Source of the DNA: Mesenet sp031546805
GTDB lineage: Bacteria > Pseudomonadota > Alphaproteobacteria > Rickettsiales > Anaplasmataceae
DNA: 37,095 bases
Assembly: GCA_031546805.1 (NCBI GenBank)
Contig: JAVBJW010000013.1
Coordinates: 1-37,095, forward strand
Direction of reading: 5' to 3'
Numbering within the stretch: position 1 is the stretch's first letter; each line of letters starts with the position of its first letter. The notes below the pieces were generated by a model. That model had not been told where the DNA came from and ran no database searches. It was given only the letters and a program-made list of their open reading frames with translations. Position numbers and translations under genes: made by a program. Shown one piece after another: positions 18,732-27,796 of the stretch.

Positions 18732-21129
18732 CTTTTACCCTTTTGTAAAATATAGGCAGCCATGTTTGTGGATTGTGACCAACTTCCTTGATAATATCGT
18801 ACAATAATAACACAGTTTCTGCTCGTCCAGATAATACATTTACTATATCATCCAATCCACGCAAATCTATTCTTGCAACAACAGCATTGATTCCTTGTTT
18901 TACTAGGAAGAATCTGGTGCTTGGGTCTGTATGTTTAATTAACATAAATTCGCGTTCAGTTAGCATAAAAACATCCCTGTATACATTTGTTGCCTTAAGA
19001 TTAGGTAAAAAGATCTGTGTTGCAGTTTGTTGTACTAGAGTGTCACTAATAGAACTTTTACTTGCGTCTTCAACGCTTTGAGTTGCAAAAATCACAAAAG
19101 TGTTAAGTTTTCTCAGTACTTTAAGCCAATCTTTTATTTTAGGAGCAAAAATTGGATTATCTATGAGTGCCCATGCTTCATCTAGCACAATCATAGAAGG
19201 AGTACCATCAAGAGATATACTGATCCTGTGAAATAAATAAAGTAATACTGGTCCAAGAGCAGCAGGATCTTTCAGAAGGTGCGCCATTTCAAAACCAAAT
19301 ACTCTAGATTTAGAAAAATCTAGTAAATCTTTACCATTATCAAATATAGATGCATGAGAACCACTACCACACCACATTGATATGCGTCCTGCTAAAGTAT
19401 CAGGTCCACCAAGTCCAAAAAACGGCACGATATTACTAAGTATTCTTTTTTCTTTTATAAGCTTAAAATTACCATCTATTGCATCATTGATGCGTTCTAT
19501 ATCTTCAGAATTAAATTTACTATCATGCGTTGAGACTAAAGTCTTCAACCACTCCATTAAAAAAGTTCTATTATCTGGAGTATCGTTAAGTTGTAGAGGA
19601 TTGAATCCTGTGGGCGTTCTTGGTTCTATCACAGTATAAATTCCATTTAATGCCCTAAGAAAAATCTCGGCACCACGATCTTTATCAAAAAAAAACATCC
19701 TTGGTGTAAATTTCATTGCTTGCGCACAAAGAAAATTCATCAGAACAGTTTTTCCAGAACCAGTTGGTCCAATAATCATTGTATGACCAACATCTCTTAC
19801 GTGGAAATTAAAAAAAAATGGAGTACCTGAAGTTGTATCAAATACAGTAACAGCTTCACCCCAGTGATTGTTGGACTTGTTGCCGATAGGATAATTATGT
19901 TGTGCAGCAAAACCTGCTAAATTAAGCGTACTGATAATGCTTTTACGTACTATATAATCAAAATTACCAGGCAATTGCGCCCAAAAAGCTGGCTCAAGAT
20001 TTATTCTCTCTCTTACAGGATAAATACCACAGTTTGAAAGCTCAGCTTCAATTAGTGCTAAAGCATTATCTAAAGTTTTTGGTGTTTTTTCTATACATAG
20101 AATAGTTAAGTGATGGTAACCAAATGCAATCCTACCACTCATTGCATCATCAAGAGCTTGCGAGATCTCAGCTACTTGTGAAATAGCTTTATCAGCAGCT
20201 TGTATCATACGATTTTGCTGAATCTGCATTTTTGCAATTGCCATTTGACGATTTGCAAATTCAAATGATTGTGTAATTATAAACTCATATGGAAGTTGTA
20301 AAAAGCTATCCAACATTCCAGCAGAAGTATGTTGACCATATTCTTTTACACTAATAATACTAGCATATTTACTTCTATCATGAGAGACTACTTGTATCAT
20401 TTTGCGACCAAAATACAATCTGTTTAATGGTAAATACCTTGCAATTTCGGTTGTAATTGGAAAGAGTGAATTTGTTATAAAACCACAATTTACAATTCTT
20501 GATAAAAACTCTGTAATTTCACAAAATAAACCATCAGGAGTATTACGTACTTCAAGTACACGAGGTCCATAGTTACGCAAACTTATAACTATACGATTTG
20601 TCATTTCTTCTAGATCTTCATAAGTAGCACACATATCACTTTCACGAGCATGCTTTGAAGTTATATTATCAAACTTTTGTAATAGATGGCCTAGAAAAGC
20701 TACTCCCTTTTTATCAAACTTACGAACAATTGTAATATACAGCTCATTAGTAAAAGCTTGTCTTGCTGAGTGCTTTTCTCGCCACTTTAAATTCACACAG
20801 TCAGAAAAATAATTAGAAAATCTCTTATTGGCAAATTTATCAGAAAAAGCGTTTTTTCTGCGTCTTATTGTGTGAAAGTATAATCCAAATGCAGGTGATG
20901 AAATGCTACGCAACATTTGATTCCTAATGGAATTTTGTATAGATAAATCTTCATCATCTGCCGTCTCAAAAGCAAAACCATCAAGTTTTATAACCTTGAG
21001 CATATAGCCATCTTTCGTCATTAAGGTTGTGCTATTCCAATGATGAGAATAAGGTATAAAATTAGCAGAGTGGATTTCTCTTTTTATTGCGCTACTATTT
21101 TCAGTCCTTAGTGTTTTAAACTTAAACAT
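18724..21129 (-). CDS. virB4: VirB4 type IV secretion ATPase
   Basis: 801 residues, typical size. VirB4 is the large ATPase at the cytoplasmic base of the T4SS that powers assembly and substrate transfer. Walker A GPTGSGKT is at 454-461 and Walker B MIVLDEAWA at 646-654, followed by the FATQS and LPN motifs usual for VirB4/TraC. The N-terminal domain (about 1-400) matches the CagE/TrbE/VirB type. It begins 2 bases after the virB3 stop and ends inside the virB6-1 start. Confidence 0.97.
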   Translation of the reverse strand: MFKFKTLRTENSSAIKREIHSANFIPYSHHWNSTTLMTKDGYMLKVIKLDGFAFETADDEDLSIQNSIRNQMLRSISSPAFGLYFHTIRRRKNAFSDKFANKRFSNYFSDCVNLKWREKHSARQAFTNELYITIVRKFDKKGVAFLGHLLQKFDNITSKHARESDMCATYEDLEEMTNRIVISLRNYGPRVLEVRNTPDGLFCEITEFLSRIVNCGFITNSLFPITTEIARYLPLNRLYFGRKMIQVVSHDRSKYASIISVKEYGQHTSAGMLDSFLQLPYEFIITQSFEFANRQMAIAKMQIQQNRMIQAADKAISQVAEISQALDDAMSGRIAFGYHHLTILCIEKTPKTLDNALALIEAELSNCGIYPVRERINLEPAFWAQLPGNFDYIVRKSIISTLNLAGFAAQHNYPIGNKSNNHWGEAVTVFDTTSGTPFFFNFHVRDVGHTMIIGPTGSGKTVLMNFLCAQAMKFTPRMFFFDKDRGAEIFLRALNGIYTVIEPRTPTGFNPLQLNDTPDNRTFLMEWLKTLVSTHDSKFNSEDIERINDAIDGNFKLIKEKRILSNIVPFFGLGGPDTLAGRISMWCGSGSHASIFDNGKDLLDFSKSRVFGFEMAHLLKDPAALGPVLLYLFHRISISLDGTPSMIVLDEAWALIDNPIFAPKIKDWLKVLRKLNTFVIFATQSVEDASKSSISDTLVQQTATQIFLPNLKATNVYRDVFMLTEREFMLIKHTDPSTRFFLVKQGINAVVARIDLRGLDDIVNVLSGRAETVLLLYDIIKEVGHNPQTWLPIFYKRVKDV

Positions 21130-21131
21130 TA

Positions 21132-21431
21132 TTATATTATATCATATGAGTTTGCACCATGATAGAATCGGTTTAAGCACTTGGCACATTTTTGCATTTT
21201 AATCATAAACAATTCAATAAACAGTGGCTCTTTTGCTGATGCAATATACCCTATTCCATGAATTGCAGGACCTAAAATCAAGAGAGTCCTAAAATCCTCT
21301 GAATACATAAAAGACATTACTGTAATTAACAAATTGAGTATAGCAAAAGTATAACTAACACCAAACAACATGGCTGGTCTTGTTAAACCTTTAAATAATT
21401 GATCCGTTTTAACATTACCTGTATTTGCCAT
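21132..21431 (-). CDS. virB3: VirB3 type IV secretion protein
   Basis: 99 residues, normal for VirB3. Begins with a short soluble stretch containing LFKGLTRPAM, a typical VirB3 N-terminal pattern, followed by two closely spaced membrane segments at about 20-42 and 48-66. VirB3 is an inner-membrane partner of VirB4. First gene of the operon. AAGAGA a few bases before the ATG serves as ribosome binding site. Anaplasma and Ehrlichia usually have sodB just upstream; here the neighbour is a divergent fabI. Confidence 0.93.
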   Translation of the reverse strand: MANTGNVKTDQLFKGLTRPAMLFGVSYTFAILNLLITVMSFMYSEDFRTLLILGPAIHGIGYIASAKEPLFIELFMIKMQKCAKCLNRFYHGANSYDII

Positions 21432-21490
21432 ACTAATTCTCTTAGGTTTTAACTCAAACTACATATAAAGCTTAAAAGTGATAGCATATC

Positions 21491-21519
21491 ATGATAAAGA
21501 TTAGAAATCTATTAATCAA
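21491..21519 (-). promoter_or_regulatory. Probable promoter of the virB3-virB4-virB6 operon
   Basis: On the minus strand: TTGATT at 21514-21519, 17-base spacer, TATCAT at 21491-21496, about 60 bases upstream of the virB3 ATG. It sits in the 234-base divergent region shared with fabI, back to back with the fabI promoter about 95 bases away. Confidence 0.45.
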
Positions 21520-21612
21520 ATGAGAAATAAGTTTTTATTTTTTAAATTACATAAGTTAATTTTCCTATACTATAAGAAAATTTAATTTCTAAAAAACATG
21601 ACTTATGTTCAC

Positions 21613-21641
21613 TTGAATTAACCTTAAGAAACACTTAATAT
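21613..21641 (+). promoter_or_regulatory. Probable promoter of fabI
   Basis: TTGAAT at 21613-21618, 17-base spacer, TAATAT at 21636-21641, 24 bases before the fabI ATG. Good -35 and spacing; the -10 is imperfect. Confidence 0.45.
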
Positions 21642-21665
21642 AAATAATTAAATTTTAAAAATATT

Positions 21666-22466
21666 ATGAAGGATATTATAAAAGGAAAAAAAGGAATTAT
21701 AACTGGAATCCTCAATGATAAATCATTAGCCTTTGGGATAGCAAAAGTGCTGGCAGAGCAAGGTGCAAAGCTAGCAATTACCTATCAATCTGAAGCGATA
21801 AAAGACAAAATATCTCCTCTAGCAAAGCAGTTAGGTTGTGAGTTAATTTTACACTGTGACGTTTCAAATGAAAGTTCGATAGATAACACTTTTTTAGAAA
21901 TAGAAAAGCACTGGGGCAATATTGATTTTCTCGTTCATGCAATTGCGTTTTCTAATAAAAATGAATTGAATGGACCATACATTAACACATCATTACAAAA
22001 CTTCCTTTTGGCAATGCATATATCATGTTACTCGTTTACATCTCTGACGCAAAGAGCTGCAAAAATTATGAATCAGGGTGGGAGTTTGCTGACATTATCA
22101 TACTATGGAGCCGAAAAAGTGATGCCAAATTATAATGTTATGGGTTTATGCAAGGCTGCACTTGAAGCAAGCGTACGTTATCTAGCATGTGACTTAGGCC
22201 CTAAGCAAATAAGAGTTAACGCTATTTCAGCTGGCCCTATAAGAACACTGGCCTCTTCTGGAATAAGTGATTTTCATTATATCCAAAATTGGAGTAGTAA
22301 AAATTCACCGCTGAGACGAAATGTAACAATAGAAGAAGTAGGTAGAGCAGCTTTATTCTTATTGAGTGATTTTAGCAGTGGTACTACTGGAGAGATTTTA
22401 CATGTAGACTCAGGATACAATGTTGTAGGCATGAAGCCAATAGATGTTATCATCGATCAACAATAG
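21666..22466 (+). CDS. fabI: Enoyl-[acyl-carrier-protein] reductase (NADH)
   Basis: 266 residues, the normal size. FabI reduces trans-2-enoyl-ACP in the last step of each fatty-acid elongation round. It is a Rossmann-fold SDR enzyme. The N-terminal KGKKGIITGILNDKS is the NADH-binding start, SYYGAEKVMPNYNVMGLCK carries Tyr146, Tyr156 and Lys163 in the exact Y-x6-K spacing of the family, and the ISAGPIRTLA block follows. Transcribed divergently from the virB operon. Weak ribosome binding site. Confidence 0.96.
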   Translation: MKDIIKGKKGIITGILNDKSLAFGIAKVLAEQGAKLAITYQSEAIKDKISPLAKQLGCELILHCDVSNESSIDNTFLEIEKHWGNIDFLVHAIAFSNKNELNGPYINTSLQNFLLAMHISCYSFTSLTQRAAKIMNQGGSLLTLSYYGAEKVMPNYNVMGLCKAALEASVRYLACDLGPKQIRVNAISAGPIRTLASSGISDFHYIQNWSSKNSPLRRNVTIEEVGRAALFLLSDFSSGTTGEILHVDSGYNVVGMKPIDVIIDQQ

Positions 22467-22561
22467 TTTCTAAAACTTCTTCTGCTTTAGAATTCTATAT
22501 TTAAAAGTTAATTTAAAATATTTTAAGTTAAAATATAAGTTATTTACATTAGAATTATTAC

Positions 22562-22577
22562 ATGCTATTAATAGCAT
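22562..22577. promoter_or_regulatory. Perfect 16-bp palindrome upstream of the helical-repeat gene (possible operator)
   Basis: ATGCTATTAATAGCAT reads the same on both strands and contains GC pairs in each arm, unlike the many pure A/T palindromes nearby. It lies 24 bases before the start of the 445-residue repeat protein, just ahead of its GGGGAG ribosome binding site, a usual place for a repressor site. No binding protein can be named. Confidence 0.35.
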
Positions 22578-22601
22578 ACATCTAATTATAGGGGAGTTAG
22601 T

Positions 22602-23939
22602 ATGTATGATGTTACAAATAACATGAATGATAACTCAGATATTGTGCTCAAGTTAGCACAATCAGGTCATCTAAATGATAAAGTAGCACGGTTTGTTTTT
22701 GGAAATAAAAAACGCCTAAGTCAATTAAGGAATAGTTTAGATGTTCTTCACGTGCTAATAGAATCTGGAAAGTTTCCTAGTGGTCGTGATTACACTACAG
22801 AATTAATATTTCATAAAGTTGAGAATTTTAATAATATCAAAGAAAATTTGGATCTTTTTAAAGAATGTCTCAAAATAAAAAACAGAGACCATATACATCC
22901 AAATGGGATAAATAATAGTCTTATTGAGATAATATTTAGTAACACAAATATTCCGTTAAGAATAAAAGAAAATCAGTACATCTTTAAAAAATTATTGAAA
23001 TTTAATAAGTTCAATGAAGATTCAGTACAAGCAGTTTTTGGTAACCAAGAGCGCCTTGATCTTATAATAAATAACATAGATATTTTTAATCAACTACTTA
23101 GATTAAGTCATGAACATCAATTTTCATGTCTTGTTAAAAACATTTTTAATAATGTATGGAGCTTTAATAGAATAAAAAGCCATATTGGTATTTTAGAAAG
23201 AATACTGGAATTGATGTTTGTTACACATCAAACAATGTACCAATATGAAAGTTGGATACAAGATGTGTTTGATAGTAATGATTTACTTGCAAGAGTTGTA
23301 CAAGCACCAGATGTTTTCTATAGATTACTGGCAGCACTACCAGGATCTTATTTAGTCAGAGAAGTTTTAAGTGATCAAAAATTTTATAAAAATATTGTAG
23401 AAAATAAGGATTTTTTTTATAAATTAATGACTTTAAATGATGGTGCTGGTGTATTAAAAAGAATTTTCAAAGATTATAGTGATAATGATGAAGACTATAT
23501 TAATACAAGGTTAAGACTAGTTAAAAAAAATAGCGACATACTAGATTTAATACTTACAGTACCTAATATCGATTCATATACTAAATCCAATATTATTAGA
23601 ATAATACTTGATGATCGTGAGATATTCGCTAAGGTTCAAAATAACAAACAAATGTTTAGTCTTATACTAAAATCACAAAATTGTGGTCAATATGTAATTG
23701 AATTTATATTTAATGATGAGAGAAGATTTAATGATTTTAAGAAGGAGTTCGAAAAAATCTGGACAGCAAGTGAATTAGGACTACCTTATAATATAATTGA
23801 AGGGATTAATATTCCTGAATTAATAGGTAAGGGTAAATCAAGAACACTGGTGAATTTAGCTTTAAGCACTGTATCCACTCAGTTAGTAAATGTAGTTTTA
23901 AATAATGTATTGATAAAGGAGCAAATTGTTGAAGTTTAA
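22602..23939 (+). CDS. Unrecognised protein built of about ten degenerate alpha-helical repeats
   Basis: 445 residues, no signal peptide or membrane segment. The sequence is a tandem array of units of about 33-47 residues. Each unit begins with Val/Ile-Phe(Leu), then Asn or Asp, then a hydrophobic residue and Ile followed by xxNxDI/VF and LLxL. Units begin near residues 32, 69, 111, 145, 181, 222, 255, 288, 335 and 369. Two predicted helices per unit suggest an alpha-solenoid, as in TPR or ankyrin proteins, but the consensus is neither TPR, ankyrin, HEAT nor Sel1 as I know them. The end (about 385-445) is a non-repeat cap with a hydrophobic segment. GGGGAG lies six bases before the ATG. Possibly a protein-binding effector, next to a predicted secreted protease on the same strand; this is inference only. 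Confidence 0.8.
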   Translation: MYDVTNNMNDNSDIVLKLAQSGHLNDKVARFVFGNKKRLSQLRNSLDVLHVLIESGKFPSGRDYTTELIFHKVENFNNIKENLDLFKECLKIKNRDHIHPNGINNSLIEIIFSNTNIPLRIKENQYIFKKLLKFNKFNEDSVQAVFGNQERLDLIINNIDIFNQLLRLSHEHQFSCLVKNIFNNVWSFNRIKSHIGILERILELMFVTHQTMYQYESWIQDVFDSNDLLARVVQAPDVFYRLLAALPGSYLVREVLSDQKFYKNIVENKDFFYKLMTLNDGAGVLKRIFKDYSDNDEDYINTRLRLVKKNSDILDLILTVPNIDSYTKSNIIRIILDDREIFAKVQNNKQMFSLILKSQNCGQYVIEFIFNDERRFNDFKKEFEKIWTASELGLPYNIIEGINIPELIGKGKSRTLVNLALSTVSTQLVNVVLNNVLIKEQIVEV

Positions 23940-24042
23940 GATGATTGATACAAATTATATGTATGTAGTTGAATTCTTATAAGGTTTAGAAATTTTTAAC
24001 AATTAATATGTAGCTAGATTATAAGAAGATGTAGGAGATTTT

Positions 24043-25119
24043 ATGAGTACAAATTTTATTTCTAAATTGAAAAACATTCTGATAACTTTAGTATTTCTTA
24101 TTGCTATAAGCAGTAACTGCTTTGCAGGGGAAGATGATGTTGTGCCTTATCAAGATATATTTAAGGTAGTAGAATCAAGAATACAAGGTCAAATTAAGCT
24201 TGATCAATGCAACTTAGTCAGTGACCAAGATGTGAATGTATTAGAGTTTAATCAATGTATTTTATTACCAAAAATAAAGGAAAACAAGCAAGAGTATAAA
24301 TATCTTAATAAATATTTAATACGAGATGGAGAAGAAGCAAGTGGAATATGCGAGCTACTGTCTGATTATGTTGTATTTCGTCAATTACTCAATGAAAGAA
24401 GTGCTGATCAGCTTTTATCAACTGAAATAATATTACACGACTTAGAAACAGTAATTAGGGTAGTTCAAGAAAATACAAAAGATTTTGAATATGCTAATAG
24501 TCCCAACGAAGAGGAGATCAAGCTAATCAACAAAATAAATTACTATTTTTTTAATTTTACAGAAGCATTTGTAAAAAAACAAACTCAATTAATGAATGAA
24601 GCATTTACAAGATTTGAAAGCACATTGAAGGATTTATGGGAAGAAATAAGAAAAAATGGAAAAGTGCCAGAATGGACAATTGATATGTTTAATACTAGAA
24701 TGTCACCTTACAATGTATTTACGTTAGATAAGGCATTGAGTATTGTTCGTAAAGTAAACGATGAGTTTACAATCAATGAGCAGGTATTCATAGATGGCAT
24801 GAAAGCAATTGAGCCTGGAACTTATGTAAGCTTTGTTGTTACATCAGATATTAATGCAGGTCCAGCTCATAAGATGCTAATTGCAAAAAATCAAGATAAT
24901 AGTTTTGCTTTTTTTGACCCTAATACTGGAATGACTTTTAATTTAACGCTAGAAAAGTTATTTAAATTAACAAATGATACTTTTAAGTACTATTCAAAAC
25001 ATTATGAGTGTACAAGAGTGCTATTTCTTGATAACATAAAACTATTAGAACGAATAAAAAGTAAATTTGAATACCCAGTAATACCATACTTTTTATCTCA
25101 TGAATTTTACCTTTACTAA
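24043..25119 (+). CDS. Predicted exported cysteine protease, YopT/C58-like
   Basis: 358 residues. A signal peptide is clear: basic start, hydrophobic 11-24, cleavage after NCFA at about residue 28. The mature protein has GICELLSDY with Cys103, then PAHKMLIA with His276 and FFDPNTG with Asp292. A G-x-C-x-x-L motif, a distal His followed by small residues, and an Asp in FDPN.G sixteen residues after the His match the catalytic layout of YopT/AvrPphB-type (C58) papain-like proteases, in which His and Asp are also about sixteen apart. The Cys-His distance (173) is longer than in YopT because of a helical insert at about 120-230. AGGAG is seven bases before the ATG. Sec export would carry it to the periplasm or beyond. 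Assignment rests on motifs only. Confidence 0.7.
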   Translation: MSTNFISKLKNILITLVFLIAISSNCFAGEDDVVPYQDIFKVVESRIQGQIKLDQCNLVSDQDVNVLEFNQCILLPKIKENKQEYKYLNKYLIRDGEEASGICELLSDYVVFRQLLNERSADQLLSTEIILHDLETVIRVVQENTKDFEYANSPNEEEIKLINKINYYFFNFTEAFVKKQTQLMNEAFTRFESTLKDLWEEIRKNGKVPEWTIDMFNTRMSPYNVFTLDKALSIVRKVNDEFTINEQVFIDGMKAIEPGTYVSFVVTSDINAGPAHKMLIAKNQDNSFAFFDPNTGMTFNLTLEKLFKLTNDTFKYYSKHYECTRVLFLDNIKLLERIKSKFEYPVIPYFLSHEFYLY

Positions 25120-25175
25120 GTTCAATTACCAAATTAAGTCAAAGATATTTAGGGATAGAGTTTGGAAGAAAATTA

Positions 25176-25204
25176 TTGCCATAGCATATGCATGTAAGTT
25201 AAAT
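25176..25204 (+). promoter_or_regulatory. Possible promoter of metG
   Basis: TTGCCA at 25176-25181, 17-base spacer and TTAAAT at 25199-25204, 23 bases before the metG ATG. The -35 is good, the -10 poor. Confidence 0.3.
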
Positions 25205-25227
25205 TTAATTAATTTATCACAATATAC

Positions 25228-26757
25228 ATGAACGGTAAAAATTTTTACATAACAACACCAATATATTACGTTAATGATGTGCCACATATTGGTCATGCAT
25301 ACACTAGTCTCATTTGCGATGTTATGTCAAGGTTTATAAAGCTAGGTGGTCAAAACGTAAAATTTGTTACAGGAACAGATGAACACGGGCAAAAGGTTGA
25401 AAAGGCTGCAGCAAATATGGTAATTTCACCACAAGAATTTGCAGATAAAACAAGTAGATCTTTTGAACATCTCAATAAGATAATGAATTTTCAAAATGAT
25501 GATTTTATACGCACAACAGAGCAACGTCATAAAAAGGCAGTTACAGCTTTATGGAACTTGTTATATGAAAGAGGAGAAATATATCTTAGTTCCTATTCAG
25601 GTTGGTATTCAGTACGTGATGAAGCATTTTATCAAGAAGAAGATTTAGTAGATGGTGCAGCGCCAACTGGTGCACCAGTTGAGTGGGTAGAGGAGCCTAG
25701 CTATTTCTTCAGGCTTTCAAAATGGCAAGAAAAACTATTGGAGCTATACGAAAATCAGCCGGATTTTATTTTTCCAAATCATAGACGCAATGAAGTGATA
25801 TCATTTGTAAAATCAGGTTTAATTGATCTGTCAATTTCACGCACAAGCTTTTCTTGGGGAATAAAAGTGCCAAATGACAATAATCACGTAATTTATGTTT
25901 GGATCGACGCATTGACTAATTATCTCACACTTCTTGGCTTTCCTGATACTCAAAATCACGAGTACAAAAAATTTTGGACTAATGACAATAGTTTTAGTAT
26001 TCACGTTATTGGCAAAGATATACTGCGCTTTCATGCTGTGTATTGGCCAGCAATTCTACTTGCAGCAGGGTTACCTCTATCTAAACAAATAGCAATTCAT
26101 GGTTGGTGGTTAAATGAAGGACAAAAAATGTCCAAGTCCATTGGCAATACTATTAACCCAATTGGTTTAACAGAAGAATTTGGTGTCGATCAAGTAAGAT
26201 ATTTTTTGTTAAAGGAAGTTGCTTTTGGTAATGATGGTAATTTTAGCAAAGCAGGAATGATAAAATGCATAAACTCAGACTTAGCAAATAATATAGGCAA
26301 TTTAATTCATAGGACAATAGCGTTTGTGCATAAAGAATACGAAGGTGTTATTCCAGAAGTTAATTCCGATATATTAGTAGGAAATGAAGCATTGCCAAAT
26401 TATGAAGAGATACTAAAACAAATAGAGCATCATTTATTTAAATATGAATTCAACAATATTTTATCTATAATACTAGGTCTTGCCTCTAGAGCGAACAGCT
26501 ATATAGATCAAAGTGCTCCGTGGAAATTACGCAAAACTAACCCTAAGCTTATGAATGCAGTAATTTATAAACTTTTAGAATACATAAGAATTATTGGCAT
26601 TCTACTTCAGCCTATTATTCCAAATTCTGCAAACGCTATTTTAAACCAACTACAAATTCTAACCGAAGAACGTAATATAAAATATTTTACCAATACAATT
26701 AAACCTGGTGTTTTATTACCTGCACCCACGGCAATCTTCCCTAAATTTGAAAATTAG
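25228..26757 (+). CDS. metG: Methionyl-tRNA synthetase
   Basis: 509 residues. Class I aminoacyl-tRNA synthetase charging tRNA-Met. HIGH is at 20-23 within TPIYYVNDVPHIGHAYTS, TGTDEHGQK at 49-56, the WIDAL and HVIGKDILRFHAVYWPA blocks follow, and KMSKS is at 300-304. The connective-peptide region reads GWYSVRDEAFYQEEDL without zinc-binding cysteines, the short zinc-free form common in alphaproteobacteria. The C-terminal anticodon-binding helical domain is complete, and there is no C-terminal dimerisation (EMAP-like) domain. No ribosome binding site is evident. Confidence 0.97.
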   Translation: MNGKNFYITTPIYYVNDVPHIGHAYTSLICDVMSRFIKLGGQNVKFVTGTDEHGQKVEKAAANMVISPQEFADKTSRSFEHLNKIMNFQNDDFIRTTEQRHKKAVTALWNLLYERGEIYLSSYSGWYSVRDEAFYQEEDLVDGAAPTGAPVEWVEEPSYFFRLSKWQEKLLELYENQPDFIFPNHRRNEVISFVKSGLIDLSISRTSFSWGIKVPNDNNHVIYVWIDALTNYLTLLGFPDTQNHEYKKFWTNDNSFSIHVIGKDILRFHAVYWPAILLAAGLPLSKQIAIHGWWLNEGQKMSKSIGNTINPIGLTEEFGVDQVRYFLLKEVAFGNDGNFSKAGMIKCINSDLANNIGNLIHRTIAFVHKEYEGVIPEVNSDILVGNEALPNYEEILKQIEHHLFKYEFNNILSIILGLASRANSYIDQSAPWKLRKTNPKLMNAVIYKLLEYIRIIGILLQPIIPNSANAILNQLQILTEERNIKYFTNTIKPGVLLPAPTAIFPKFEN

Positions 26758-26889
26758 AGCAATATTATTTGGAGCTACAGAAAATATAATGAGATTTAAT
26801 ATTATATTGGTCGATTTGAAACATGCTTTTTAGCTGCTGTGTTTACATAATTTTCTTTTTTCTACTACTGCTTCGCAGCAGTTCTAATA

Positions 26890-27675
26890 CTACAGCCCAA
26901 TGGAGAAATGGCTATGTTTTTTGGCATTGCTTCTATGAGTTCTTGCACTACTCAACAGACTAATAGGTAAATGAGTGTCTGCATCGTTACTTCTTTGAAG
27001 CAATTTATTTCCGTATTTACAAAATAATAGCATAATGAAACCAATTATTGTTAGAACACCTACGTTAAAAAGATCACTTCCTAAATTATTATTTTTATTC
27101 CCTACCTGATTATTTCTATTGCTAATAGCTGTTGTCTTAGTATTTATAGTATGAGACGTAACAGTGCTTATGTGGTTAAGACTAAAATGGTGCTTTAGTA
27201 CAAATGATGTAAAACTTTCTGCAACACATTGTCTAACAGCAATTTTGGTGTTTGAACAATAATTATCACAACTACTGCGTTTAATATCACAAACCAAAAC
27301 ACTGAATTCATCTTTGTAGCGTTTATTAGTGGCAAATGATTTGAGGTATTTAGTGTAATTTTTAACCTCAGATTTACTATAAAAATCTACTTTATGACTA
27401 TAAAGATCTACATCTTTGATATTTCTCTTCCTGAGACAATTAGACATAAATTTGTAGCAATATTCCCTATGATAATAACCTTGCTGTAAGTAATTCTGTA
27501 TATCAAAAACAAGGTTCTTTTGCATTAGATCACAATTACCACGACAAAAGCTTTTTTTTTGAGAAATAGACTGTGTAGAATCACAGTTAAAAGAATCAAT
27601 TGCATCTAAGTGTAAAGTTGAAATATACATATCCACAAAATCATAATATATTTTTCTAACTTGCCTTCTCTTCAT
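26890..27675 (-). CDS. Unrecognised cysteine-rich protein with one C-terminal membrane segment
   Basis: 261 residues from the ATG at 27673-27675, which is preceded by GAGGGGAAT and is the best start. An upstream TTG at 27735 would add 20 residues but has no ribosome binding site. The soluble part (1-200) is basic and Tyr/Cys-rich, with about a dozen cysteines often in CxxxC or SSCDNYC arrangements, compatible with disulphides or metal binding. An Asn/Thr-rich linker precedes a single hydrophobic segment at about 202-220 (FNVGVLTIIGFIMLLFC), followed by a basic 41-residue tail. No signal peptide. Divergent from secA. I do not recognise a family. Confidence 0.65.
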   Translation of the reverse strand: MKRRQVRKIYYDFVDMYISTLHLDAIDSFNCDSTQSISQKKSFCRGNCDLMQKNLVFDIQNYLQQGYYHREYCYKFMSNCLRKRNIKDVDLYSHKVDFYSKSEVKNYTKYLKSFATNKRYKDEFSVLVCDIKRSSCDNYCSNTKIAVRQCVAESFTSFVLKHHFSLNHISTVTSHTINTKTTAISNRNNQVGNKNNNLGSDLFNVGVLTIIGFIMLLFCKYGNKLLQRSNDADTHLPISLLSSARTHRSNAKKHSHFSIGL

Positions 27676-27796
27676 ATTCCCCTCTATTCGTCTAATATCA
27701 AATTTAGCATAATAATCTAAAATTGCTACTTGCAAGTTGTAATATTTTTATAAATTAAATCTCAAATTTTAGTCTTTCGCCAAAGTTTTAAAATCG

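Noticed and set aside
22518..22536. Palindrome ATATTTTAA-G-TTAAAATAT after fabI
   Set aside because: Perfect but almost pure A/T; such palindromes arise by chance in a genome this A/T-rich.
26867..26882. Hairpin ACTGCT-TCGC-AGCAGT between metG and the minus-strand gene, as a terminator
   Set aside because: Only a 6-bp stem, and no T-run follows on either strand, so intrinsic termination is not supported.
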